DNA of 43,674 bases from an uncultured Spirochaeta sp. (GTDB taxonomy: Bacteria; Spirochaetota; Spirochaetia; DSM-27196; Alkalispirochaetaceae): the NCBI GenBank assembly GCA_913030605.1, contig CAJWEZ010000038.1, positions 1-43,674 on the forward strand. The letters are read 5' to 3'. The position numbers were made by a program, and so were the translations under genes. Below are positions 24,887 through 32,263 of this stretch, piece after piece. Positions within the stretch are counted from its first letter, which is position 1, and every line of letters begins with the position of its first letter. The notes beneath the pieces were generated by a model. The model was not told the DNA's origin. It searched no databases and worked only from the letters and a program-made list of their open reading frames with translations.

Positions 24887-26140
24887 ATGAAGAAGATCGT
24901 AGCGTTTGCGCTCGCGATGCTTATGGTCGCGGGGATGGCCTTCGCCTCCGGCGCCCAGGAAGGTGCCGGCAGCATCACCCTGATGCAGAACAAGCCGGAA
25001 ATCGACGCGATGCTCCAGGAGTACGGGGCTCAGTGGTCCGAGGACACCGGCATCGGTATCACCATCAAGTCCGTCGGCGGATCCTCCGGTACCACCCTCG
25101 GTCAGCAGCTGCGGGCCGACTATGCCGCCGGTGAGATGCCCGACATCTTCATCATCGCCGGTATCGAGGATTACCGCGAATGGGAAGGCGTGATTCTGGA
25201 TCTCTCCGATGAGGAGTGGGTGGACGACACCTCCGTTGCCTTTACCGTCGACGGTCGCGTGTACGGCTTTCCCGTTGCGGTCGAGGGCTGGGGCATGGCG
25301 TATAACTCCGACATCCTCGAGCGCGCCGGCGTGGATCCCGCCGATCTCACCAACCTCGAGGCGTACCGCGAAGCGTTCGCCACGATCGACGGTATGAAGG
25401 ATGAGCTGGGTCTGGACTCCGTCGTCTCCATGGCGGCCTCCGCCGACATGGGCTGGGTCACGGCACACCACAACTTCAACTCGCTGCTCGCCAACGGCCT
25501 GCCCTACGGCGATCTGAGCGTGGTGAACGACCTCAAGGCCGGCAACGTGGATCAGGACCGCCTGTCGCAGTACGCCGACTGGGTTGAGCTGCTCTTTGAC
25601 TACGCCGATCCGGCGATTCTCACCACCGGCAACTACGACGCCCAGGTCGGTGCCTTCGCCACGCAGAAGGCGGCGTTCCTGCACCAGGGCAACTGGGTCG
25701 ATCCCAACATGGAGTCCGCCGGTGCCACCTTCCCGATGGCGTTTGCGCCCCACGGGTCGCTGGAACGGGACACGAACGGCATCTTTGTGTCGGCGCCCTC
25801 CTTCTACGTGATCAACAGCGAGTCGGACAACATCGAGGCGGCAAAGCAGTTCCTGCGGGACATGGTCTACACCCAGGCCGGTCAGAACTTCATGGTTAAC
25901 GAAGCCGGCATGATCCCCGCCTTCGGGAACATCGACATGAACCCCGCCGGTCAGCTCTCCCGGTCGGTGCAGCAGTGGGCCGCCGAGGGGAACGTGTACA
26001 GCTGGGACCAGTACCAGTTCAGCGGTGAGTTTCGCGACCAGGTGCTGGCGCCGATCTACAACCGGTTCGCCACCGGCCAGATCGACAAGCAGGAGTTCAT
26101 CGACCTGATGACCCAGGCGTTCGTGGACAACGCGGAGTAG
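24887..26140 (+). CDS. Sugar ABC transporter, periplasmic substrate-binding protein
   Basis: 417 aa of the extracellular solute-binding family 1 (MalE type). Residues 1-21 are a signal peptide ending MAFA|SGAQE with no Cys lipobox, hence a soluble periplasmic protein as in diderms. The mature part has EDTGIGITIKSVGGSSG, then DYAAGEMPDIFII, VDGRVYGFPVAVEGWGMAYN, KAAFLHQGNWVDPNM and PSFYVINSESDNIEAAKQF. The last is the helical hinge common in this family. The ATG at 24887 follows AAGGAGA. It is the first gene of an importer operon with two permeases and a LacI regulator. The sugar is unknown. Two hairpins follow the stop and may favour expression of this gene over the permeases. Confidence 0.9.
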   Translation: MKKIVAFALAMLMVAGMAFASGAQEGAGSITLMQNKPEIDAMLQEYGAQWSEDTGIGITIKSVGGSSGTTLGQQLRADYAAGEMPDIFIIAGIEDYREWEGVILDLSDEEWVDDTSVAFTVDGRVYGFPVAVEGWGMAYNSDILERAGVDPADLTNLEAYREAFATIDGMKDELGLDSVVSMAASADMGWVTAHHNFNSLLANGLPYGDLSVVNDLKAGNVDQDRLSQYADWVELLFDYADPAILTTGNYDAQVGAFATQKAAFLHQGNWVDPNMESAGATFPMAFAPHGSLERDTNGIFVSAPSFYVINSESDNIEAAKQFLRDMVYTQAGQNFMVNEAGMIPAFGNIDMNPAGQLSRSVQQWAAEGNVYSWDQYQFSGEFRDQVLAPIYNRFATGQIDKQEFIDLMTQAFVDNAE

Positions 26141-26160
26141 TCTCGCGCGTCCCCGGACAT

Positions 26161-26204
26161 CCGTCCTGCGGACGGTGCAGGGAGCCGCGGTCACCGCGGC
26201 TCCC
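26161..26204 (+). promoter_or_regulatory. Two hairpins between the binding-protein and permease genes
   Basis: CCGTCC-TGC-GGACGG (26161-26175) and GGGAGCCGCGG-TCA-CCGCGGCTCCC (26180-26204, perfect 11-bp stem) follow each other in the 95-nt gap. No T-run follows, so they are more likely mRNA-stability or attenuation elements than full terminators. Confidence 0.6.
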
Positions 26205-26235
26205 CCGTCCCGATATTCCCTCCCAGGATAACCAT

Positions 26236-27156
26236 ATGGACAAGTTCCACAAAAACAGTCTGACGTTCTGGGCCTTCCTGGCACCGGTGCTGTTCGCCTT
26301 TCTGATGGTCGTTGTCATCCCGTTTTTCGTGGGTGCGTTCTATTCGCTCACCGACTGGAACGCCACTGCGAGAGCCGGGAACAGCCTGAACTTCGTCGGG
26401 CTCAAGAATTTCACGGACAGTTTCAGGGATCCGTCGTTCATCTACTCGTTTCTCTTTACGACGATCTATACGGTGCTCAACGTCATCGTCATCAACGTGG
26501 TGGCGATCGCCGTCGCCCTGGCGGTAACCAGCAAGCTGCGGTTCCGCAACGTCTATCGCATGGGGTTCTTCATTCCTTACCTCATCGGAGGACTGATTCT
26601 CGGCTACCTGTGGCAGTTCATCTTTAACAACGCGATTCCATCGATCGGCGAACACATTGCCGCCCTTCGCGCTCTGGCGGACCCGAACAACCTGGTCCTG
26701 AGCAAGATCCCCACGGCGATGATGGCGCTGGTGATCGTCGGAAGCTGGCAGTACGCCGGCTACATCATGATGATCTACGTAGCCGCCATTGAGGGCGTTC
26801 CCCAGGAGCTGTACGAAGCGGCCCGCATCGACGGTGCCGGAAGCTGGATGCAGTTCCGGTCGATCACCGTTCCAATGATCGCCCAGGCGTTCACGATCAC
26901 GATGTTTCTCACCATGGTGAACTCGTTCAAGCAGTTCGACGTGAACTACTCCCTCACCGCCGGCGGGCCGGCGACGATGTTCATGGACAAGTCGATATTC
27001 GGCACGGAGCTGCTGGCGATGAACATCTACAACACCGCCTTCGTCGGGAACGACCTGGCGGCGGGGCAGGCACGGGCGGTGGTGTTCTTCGTCGTGATCG
27101 TCGTGTTCTCGCTGGTTCAGGTCACCTACAACAAGCGGAAAGAGATGGAGATGTGA
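26236..27156 (+). CDS. Sugar ABC transporter permease (MalF/UgpA type)
   Basis: 306 aa with six membrane helices. The cytosolic EAA loop that contacts the ATPase reads ELYEAARIDGAGSWMQFRSI with TVPMI, about residues 194-218, as expected. The start has AGGATAACC before the ATG. It is the first of two permeases in the operon; no gene for the nucleotide-binding subunit lies in the window, so a shared MsiK/UgpC-like ATPase elsewhere is likely. The substrate follows that of the binding protein and is not known. Its stop overlaps the start of the next gene (TGATG). Confidence 0.9.
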   Translation: MDKFHKNSLTFWAFLAPVLFAFLMVVVIPFFVGAFYSLTDWNATARAGNSLNFVGLKNFTDSFRDPSFIYSFLFTTIYTVLNVIVINVVAIAVALAVTSKLRFRNVYRMGFFIPYLIGGLILGYLWQFIFNNAIPSIGEHIAALRALADPNNLVLSKIPTAMMALVIVGSWQYAGYIMMIYVAAIEGVPQELYEAARIDGAGSWMQFRSITVPMIAQAFTITMFLTMVNSFKQFDVNYSLTAGGPATMFMDKSIFGTELLAMNIYNTAFVGNDLAAGQARAVVFFVVIVVFSLVQVTYNKRKEMEM

Positions 27157-28007
27157 TGAAAAAGGCACCCCTGTATCTGCTGGAGGCGCTGGTGCTGGCG
27201 GCACTGGTGATCTACCTCTACCCGTTTGTGATCGTCCTGATCAACTCCGCCAAGGACTCCTTCAGCGTCACCCAGTATCCGATGGCACTGCCGGATGACT
27301 GGGGTCAGCTGTTCGTGAACATGCAGACGATCTGGACCAGCCCCAGCATCCGGTACTCCTCCTCGTTCTTCTCGTCGGTGTTCATCACGGCGATGTCGCT
27401 GGTGGTGGTCACCTTTTTCCCGGCGCAGGCGGCGTGGGTACTCGTGCGCACCAAGACCCGTACCTCGCAGGTGATCTTCCTGCTCTTCGTGGCGGCGCTC
27501 GTAATTCCCTTCCAGATCGTGATGTTTCCGCTGATTTCGTGGTTTCGCACCATTTTCGAGATCACCGGGCTCCGTCTCCTGCGGACGTACTTCGGTATGA
27601 TCCTCGCGTACCTCGGGTTCGGGCTGTCGCTGTCGGTGTTCATGTACCACGGCTTCATCAAGAATATCCCGTACGAGCTCGAGGAAGCGGCGATCATCGA
27701 TGGAAGCAGCATGCCCGGCGTGTTCTACCGAATCATCTTCCCGCTGCTCACCCCGGTGCACGCCACGATCGGCATCCTGCACGGCATGTGGATCTGGAAC
27801 GACTTCCTGCTGCCGCTGCTGGTTCTCGGCAAGGGCAACCGGATTCAGACGCTGCCGCTGGCGGTGGCCAACTTCGCCGGTGCCTACGTCAAACAGTGGG
27901 ACCTCATCCTCACCTCGATCCTCATGGCGATGATCCCGGTGCTGGTATTCTTCTTCATCGCCCAGAAACGCATTATCAAGGGGATGGTCGCCGGGTCAAT
28001 CAAATGA
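27156..28007 (+). CDS. Sugar ABC transporter permease (MalG/UgpE type)
   Basis: 283 aa from the ATG at 27156, with GGAG five bases upstream (a GTG one codon earlier is possible). It has six helices. The EAA loop is ELEEAAIIDGSSMPGVFYRI with IFPLLTP. The C-terminus FIAQKRIIKGMVAGSIK is the usual MalG-family end. Its start overlaps the previous stop (TGATG), so translation is coupled. With its partner it forms the membrane channel of the importer. The LacI gene begins 22 nt after its stop. Confidence 0.9.
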   Translation: MKKAPLYLLEALVLAALVIYLYPFVIVLINSAKDSFSVTQYPMALPDDWGQLFVNMQTIWTSPSIRYSSSFFSSVFITAMSLVVVTFFPAQAAWVLVRTKTRTSQVIFLLFVAALVIPFQIVMFPLISWFRTIFEITGLRLLRTYFGMILAYLGFGLSLSVFMYHGFIKNIPYELEEAAIIDGSSMPGVFYRIIFPLLTPVHATIGILHGMWIWNDFLLPLLVLGKGNRIQTLPLAVANFAGAYVKQWDLILTSILMAMIPVLVFFFIAQKRIIKGMVAGSIK

Positions 28008-28029
28008 CCCGCAGACAGAAAGGGAACCC

Positions 28030-29073
28030 GTGGCACGCGTAACGATCAAAGACATCGCCCGGATTTCGGGGTACTCCAAGACCACGGTCTCGTTCGCTTT
28101 CAACGATCCATCCCGGATCGGGCGGGATACGCGGGAGAAGATCCTGCGGATCGCCGACGAACTTGGCTATATTCCGGACCCCGTTGCCCGCAACCTCAGC
28201 CTGCGCCGCCACGGAACGATCGGACTGCTGCTGCCGGAGGTCATCTCGTTCGCCTTCTACAACCCCTATCTGTCACAGATCGTTCAGGGAATCGGCGAGG
28301 TGTGCGAACGGGAGAACCATTCCCTGACCCTCATCCCGCCGATCCGCGAGAGCCTGATGGAGGGAATCCGCCGCGCCGCCGTTGACGGACTGATCACGAT
28401 CGGCCTGGAGCCGGGCATGGAGGCGGTGGAGTTCATCCAGCGTCGCCATCTTCCGTTTGTGGCGATCGACGGCCGCGTGGGCGGGGGATTCCCGGTGGTT
28501 GGCATCGACGACTTCACCGCCGCCGGCACCGTGATGCGCCACGTCCTGGATCTGGGGCATCGGCGTATCGCGATCGTGGCGTTCGGGCGGGAACCCAAAC
28601 TCAGCACCGGGTCCCACGTAAAGAGTCAGCGCCTGAGCGGCTACCGGGAGGCGCTGGAAGGTGTCGATCCGGAGCTCCCGGACGAGGTTACCTACGTGTA
28701 CGCGGCGCCGTCGCTGGACGGCGGACGGCAGGCGGCGCGCACCCTGCTCGACGGCCGGGAGCGGCCGACGGCGATCGTCGCGATGAGCGACATACTGGCG
28801 GTGGGCATTATCGATGCGCTGCAGGGCGCCGGAATCTCCGTCCCCGACGACATCTCCGTGGTGGGTTTCGACGACATTCCGGAGGCGAGCCTGGTCCGGC
28901 CGCAACTGACAACGGTGTCGCAACCGGGGTACGAGAAGGGACGCCACGCCGCCGACAGTCTCATGAGCCTGATCGCCGACCAGGAGAGCCCGGGGCACAT
29001 CGTGCTCCACGCCGAACTGGTGGTTCGGGCATCGTCCGCCGCACCGGATACCGTTTCCTCGAATTCCAGGTAG
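28030..29073 (+). CDS. LacI/GalR-family transcriptional regulator
   Basis: 347 aa from a GTG at 28030 preceded by AAAGGGA. Residues 1-55 are the LacI DNA-binding domain: VTIKDIARISGYSKTTVSFAFN as the helix-turn-helix, then ARNLSLRR as the hinge helix. From about residue 60 (GTIGLLLPE) follows a periplasmic-binding-protein-like sugar domain with VDGLITIGLE and PTAIVAMSDILAVGI. The C-terminus PDDISVVGFDDIPEASLVRPQLTTV is a family signature. Co-transcribed with the importer and probably its local repressor through the TAAACCGGTTTA sites at 24795-24840. The inducer is unknown. Confidence 0.9.
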   Translation: MARVTIKDIARISGYSKTTVSFAFNDPSRIGRDTREKILRIADELGYIPDPVARNLSLRRHGTIGLLLPEVISFAFYNPYLSQIVQGIGEVCERENHSLTLIPPIRESLMEGIRRAAVDGLITIGLEPGMEAVEFIQRRHLPFVAIDGRVGGGFPVVGIDDFTAAGTVMRHVLDLGHRRIAIVAFGREPKLSTGSHVKSQRLSGYREALEGVDPELPDEVTYVYAAPSLDGGRQAARTLLDGRERPTAIVAMSDILAVGIIDALQGAGISVPDDISVVGFDDIPEASLVRPQLTTVSQPGYEKGRHAADSLMSLIADQESPGHIVLHAELVVRASSAAPDTVSSNSR

Positions 29074-29076
29074 AAT
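29071..29076 (+). promoter_or_regulatory. -10-like element of the YbaK-type gene
   Basis: TAGAAT ends six bases before the ATG at 29083, overlapping the LacI stop codon. It fits the leaderless pattern; there is no clear -35. Confidence 0.35.
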
Positions 29077-29082
29077 GGCTGC

Positions 29083-29580
29083 ATGGCATACGACACATCA
29101 GCAGTACTCGGTCCCGCCCACGTCACGTCCGTTCTCGCGGAACTGGACCCCACCATCGAGGTTCGACACTTCGACGCCACCACGTTCACCAGCCAGGACG
29201 CCGCCGACGCGATCGGCTGCGCCCTCGGGCAGATCGCGAAAAGCCTGTGCCTCTTCGCCGACGGCAGCCCGTTTGTGGTGGTGATGAGTGGCGACCGGCG
29301 CGTATCCGACGCCAAGCTCGCGCGCCATTTCGAAGTGGGTCGTAAGAAAGTGAAGATCGCCGCGCCGGATCAATGCGTGGCGGTGTTCGGATACGAGCCC
29401 GGCGGCGTCGCCCCGGTGGGACACCGGACGCCGGGAATCCCCGTCCTGATCGACGAGAGTCTGAGGCGCTGGGACGAGATCTGGGCCGCCGCCGGAAGCT
29501 CCAACGACAACTTCGCCCTGACCTTCGCCCAGCTGCAGCGAATCACCGGCGGGACGGTCCTGGACTGCGCCAAAGAGTGA
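29083..29580 (+). CDS. YbaK/EbsC/ProX-type aminoacyl-tRNA deacylase
   Basis: 165 aa, single-domain size for the YbaK superfamily, which hydrolyses mischarged tRNAs (for example Cys- or Ala-tRNA-Pro) in trans. Family blocks include TSQDAADAIGCALGQIAKSLCL with the catalytic-type Lys (Lys near residue 51), FVVVMSGDRRVSDAKLARHF and VGRKKVKIA. The near-C-terminal GGVAPVGHRTPGIPVLIDESL carries the GxxxP...H region. The exact tRNA specificity cannot be told. It starts 9 bp after the LacI stop but has its own -10-like element, so its link with sugar uptake may be only positional. Confidence 0.85.
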   Translation: MAYDTSAVLGPAHVTSVLAELDPTIEVRHFDATTFTSQDAADAIGCALGQIAKSLCLFADGSPFVVVMSGDRRVSDAKLARHFEVGRKKVKIAAPDQCVAVFGYEPGGVAPVGHRTPGIPVLIDESLRRWDEIWAAAGSSNDNFALTFAQLQRITGGTVLDCAKE

Positions 29581-29613
29581 CCGCCCCGCGGTGATCGGGA
29601 TGGACTCCGTCGA

Positions 29614-31230
29614 TCAGTTGACGGAGACGCGGTAGCTGCCGCCGGTATTCCCGCTCCGATCCGAAACCTCAATCAGGTAGGTCCCGGGATTCAGGCTGGT
29701 CTGGATCCGGCTGTTCAGTCCGTTGCCCCCGTCATCGTCGGATGTGATCTGATTTCCCGAGGCATCGCTGAGCGTCAGGTATGGATCGAAGCCGGCGTCG
29801 CCGGTTCGCATGAATTCGATCGTAACCTGACGGCTTCCGTTCAGTTGCAGGCGATAGACGAACGTCTGGCCCGGATTCATGTAGCCGTCAAAGCTCTGTC
29901 CGGGCTGGATCGGTATCGCGTTCGCGATGCGACCGGAGGCCACCCCCAGTCGGAACGCCCCGGTTCGGCTTCCGCCGAGGTCCGCGGCCACGATCCGGTA
30001 CGTGCCCGGCTGCAGGGTGCGCGAGATGCGGCTGTTGAGGCCGCTTCCGCCGTCGTCATCCCGGTCGATCTGATTACCCATGGAATCGTAGAGCGTGAGA
30101 ATCGGATCGATGGGCGACCCCTCGGTGCGGTCGAAGGTGATCACAACCGAGGTGGGCTGCTGGATCGTGAGCAGGAACGGCTGTTCCTGACCGTTGGTGA
30201 TGTATGAGTCGATCGTCTGCCCGACGGTGATCGGAATCCCCGTGGACATCTGCTGCGCCACGGACACCACCGCCATGCGGAATGACCCGGTGTCATTGCT
30301 CCCGAGGTCCCGGGCGATCAGGGTGTAGGTGCCCGGATCCAGGTGGCGGGTGATACGGCTGTCGAACCCGCTCCCCCCGTCGTCGTTGGACTCGATCTCG
30401 TTGCCGAACTGGTCGGCGAGGACCAGGTACGGATCGATGCCGCCGCTCTCGCTGCGCATCATGTCGATCTGTACCCGCTGTCCGCTGGTGACGGTCAGCG
30501 TAAACTGCTGCGGCTGGCCGTCGTTGATGTACGAGTCCAGCGTCTGTCCCACCTGGATCGGAATGCCCTGGATCGATCCGCTGCCGAGTCCCGCCACCTG
30601 CAGCTGAAAGCCGCCGGAATCGTTGTCACCGAGGTCGTAGGCGGTGATCGCGTAGCGGCCCGGCTGCAGATACTGCGTGATCTGGCTGTTGAAGCCGTCG
30701 CCACCGTCGTCGTTGGATGCGATCGGGTTTCCGTACTGGTCACCGAGCTCCAGATACGGATCGATTCCCGCGCCGTTGCTGCGACGCATGTCGATCCGTA
30801 CGCGCTGGGCGGTGGATATCTGCAGGATGAAGGTCTGCGGTACGCCGTTGGTGATGTACGAGTCGAGCGTCTGTCCCACCGAGACGGGAATTCCCGAGAG
30901 CGCCTGACCGGAGCCCTGGGCGTTTACCGAGAGGCGGTACTCGCCGTTGTCGTCACGGCCGAACTCTCGAGCCACGATCTGGTAGCGTCCGGCGTCCAGA
31001 TAGCGCGACAGACGGCTGTTGAGGCCCCGTCCGCCGTCGTCGTTGGTGTCGATCTCGGCACCGTTCATCGTCAGGAGCTCGAGGTACGGGTCGATGTTCC
31101 CGCTGGTTCGCTCCATATCGATGGTGACCTGCTGGCCCTGGGAGAGTTCCAGGGTCCATACGTGTTCCTGTCCGCTGTTGAGAATGACCGTGCGGGTCTG
31201 TCCCGGGGCCACGGTTCCCTGGCTTACGCG
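29614..31230 (-). repeat. Five imperfect tandem DNA repeats of about 320-330 bp
   Basis: The five domain repeats keep recognisable DNA similarity, for example the motif encoding NDDGG near 29730, 30050, 30385, 30710 and 31040. Spacing is about 320-335 bp. This fits internal duplication, later diverged. Confidence 0.7.
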
Positions 31231-31311
31231 CTGCTGTGCGGCAGCCGGCGCGACGACCAGGGCGCCCATACACAGCACAATCGCTGTGCTCCGAAACCAC
31301 GAACGCGACAT
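29614..31311 (-). CDS. Secreted protein of five tandem PPC-like domains
   Basis: 565 aa. A signal peptide ends at AAAQ|QRVSQ (about residue 26). The rest is five repeats of about 105-110 residues, each with a start like VGQTLDSYI, a V.ID..R / IDPYL motif, then NDDGG or DDDGG, a NSRI..L.PG.Y block and an end like G.F.L.V. These are pre-peptidase C-terminal (PPC) type beta domains, usually found appended to secreted enzymes or surface proteins. The DDGG acidic loops may bind Ca2+. No catalytic domain is present, so it may be a binding or structural protein. The ATG at 31311 follows AGGAGG. It is convergent with the YbaK gene. Confidence 0.8.
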   Translation of the reverse strand: MSRSWFRSTAIVLCMGALVVAPAAAQQRVSQGTVAPGQTRTVILNSGQEHVWTLELSQGQQVTIDMERTSGNIDPYLELLTMNGAEIDTNDDGGRGLNSRLSRYLDAGRYQIVAREFGRDDNGEYRLSVNAQGSGQALSGIPVSVGQTLDSYITNGVPQTFILQISTAQRVRIDMRRSNGAGIDPYLELGDQYGNPIASNDDGGDGFNSQITQYLQPGRYAITAYDLGDNDSGGFQLQVAGLGSGSIQGIPIQVGQTLDSYINDGQPQQFTLTVTSGQRVQIDMMRSESGGIDPYLVLADQFGNEIESNDDGGSGFDSRITRHLDPGTYTLIARDLGSNDTGSFRMAVVSVAQQMSTGIPITVGQTIDSYITNGQEQPFLLTIQQPTSVVITFDRTEGSPIDPILTLYDSMGNQIDRDDDGGSGLNSRISRTLQPGTYRIVAADLGGSRTGAFRLGVASGRIANAIPIQPGQSFDGYMNPGQTFVYRLQLNGSRQVTIEFMRTGDAGFDPYLTLSDASGNQITSDDDGGNGLNSRIQTSLNPGTYLIEVSDRSGNTGGSYRVSVN

Positions 31312-31340
31312 AGGGGCCTCCTGTGTGTCTGAGTGCTCTC

Positions 31341-31369
31341 AGTGTAGGCCGGTCCGCGGTGCAGCGCAA
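31341..31369 (-). promoter_or_regulatory. Promoter of the PPC-repeat gene
   Basis: Minus strand TTGCGC (31369-31364), 17 nt, TACACT (31346-31341). Transcription would begin about 20-25 nt before the AGGAGG site and ATG at 31311, so this is a normal leadered mRNA. Confidence 0.6.
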
Positions 31370-31424
31370 GCCGGCCCGGGTGTGTGTCGCGGTGCGCCCG
31401 AACGTCCGGGTCACGCCGGTTCGG

Positions 31425-31790
31425 TCACTCGGCGCCGTCGAAAATCCGTCCGATGGCGACGCGGACGCGCTCCGGTTCAAAGGGCTTGATCACGAAGTCG
31501 GAGGCGCCCATCTGCAGCGCATCGATCACCAGACGTTTCTGCCCCACGGCGCTCACCATGATCACCTTGGTGTCGGGGCTGGACCCGCGAAGGCTCTTGA
31601 GCGCATCCATACCGTTCGTGCGGGGCATCGAAATGTCGAGGGTGACGAAGTCGGGGTGCCACTTCTGGCAGAGGTCGATCGCCTCCTCCCCGTTGTCGGC
31701 CTCGGCGACGATCTCGTAGTCCGGTTCCAGGATCTCTCTGAGGCGCATGCGCATGATCGCCGCGTCGTCCACGATGATACCGCGTTTCAT
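31425..31790 (-). CDS. cheY: CheY-type single-domain response regulator
   Basis: 121 aa from the ATG at 31790, overlapping the cheX stop (ATGA). A single receiver domain: acidic Asp8-Asp9, phosphoacceptor Asp52 (TLDISMP), Ser80 (MVSA) and Lys102 (IKPF). No output domain, as in CheY. Last in an operon with a CheA-like kinase and CheX, so it is presumably phosphorylated by that kinase and dephosphorylated by CheX. It might bind the flagellar switch or another target; that is not shown here. Confidence 0.9.
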   Translation of the reverse strand: MKRGIIVDDAAIMRMRLREILEPDYEIVAEADNGEEAIDLCQKWHPDFVTLDISMPRTNGMDALKSLRGSSPDTKVIMVSAVGQKRLVIDALQMGASDFVIKPFEPERVRVAIGRIFDGAE

Positions 31791-32263
31791 GACGACACCT
31801 CCGATTCGATCAGACCGATGTTGATCTCCAGCATGCCCATCTCCGACAGCAGACGCAGGCACACGGTGGGAACCTGCAGAAAGTCCACGGTCAGGTCCTT
31901 TCCGGTGAAGACCGCCGGTGGTGTCAGATGGAGGATGTTGTCCTGGCCGGCGAGGGCGATACTCGCCTGACCGGTCACCATGTTGCCGATTTCGCCGACG
32001 GCGCTGTTGACCAGTTTCCGGCGTTCCGACGGGAGCTTGTTCGGCACCATGACGTGGGTGATCTCGTCGGCAAAGCTGTGGTCCATTGAGTACACCACCT
32101 GACCGCGCATGGCGCCGGTGATACCCAGGACGATCGACACCGGAAGGCTCGGTACGGGTGTCTCCTTGCGCTTGAGGCTCTCGCGGGAGAGCGAGATTCC
32201 CAGTTCCTTCCGGAACACCTCCACGGCGCTGCGAATGAACACGTTGGCGTGTTCAGCTTTCAT
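31787..32263 (-). CDS. cheX: CheX-type CheY-P phosphatase
   Basis: 158 aa. CheC/CheX-family fold. The catalytic acid and amide are Glu91 and Asn94 in SAVGEIGNMVTGQA, and a C-terminal LRLLSEMGMLEINIGL follows. CheX dimers remove phosphate from CheY-P. In spirochaetes CheX commonly stands in for CheZ. Its start overlaps the kinase stop (ATGA), with AAAGGA upstream, and its end overlaps cheY: tight translational coupling of all three genes. Confidence 0.88.
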   Translation of the reverse strand: MKAEHANVFIRSAVEVFRKELGISLSRESLKRKETPVPSLPVSIVLGITGAMRGQVVYSMDHSFADEITHVMVPNKLPSERRKLVNSAVGEIGNMVTGQASIALAGQDNILHLTPPAVFTGKDLTVDFLQVPTVCLRLLSEMGMLEINIGLIESEVSS

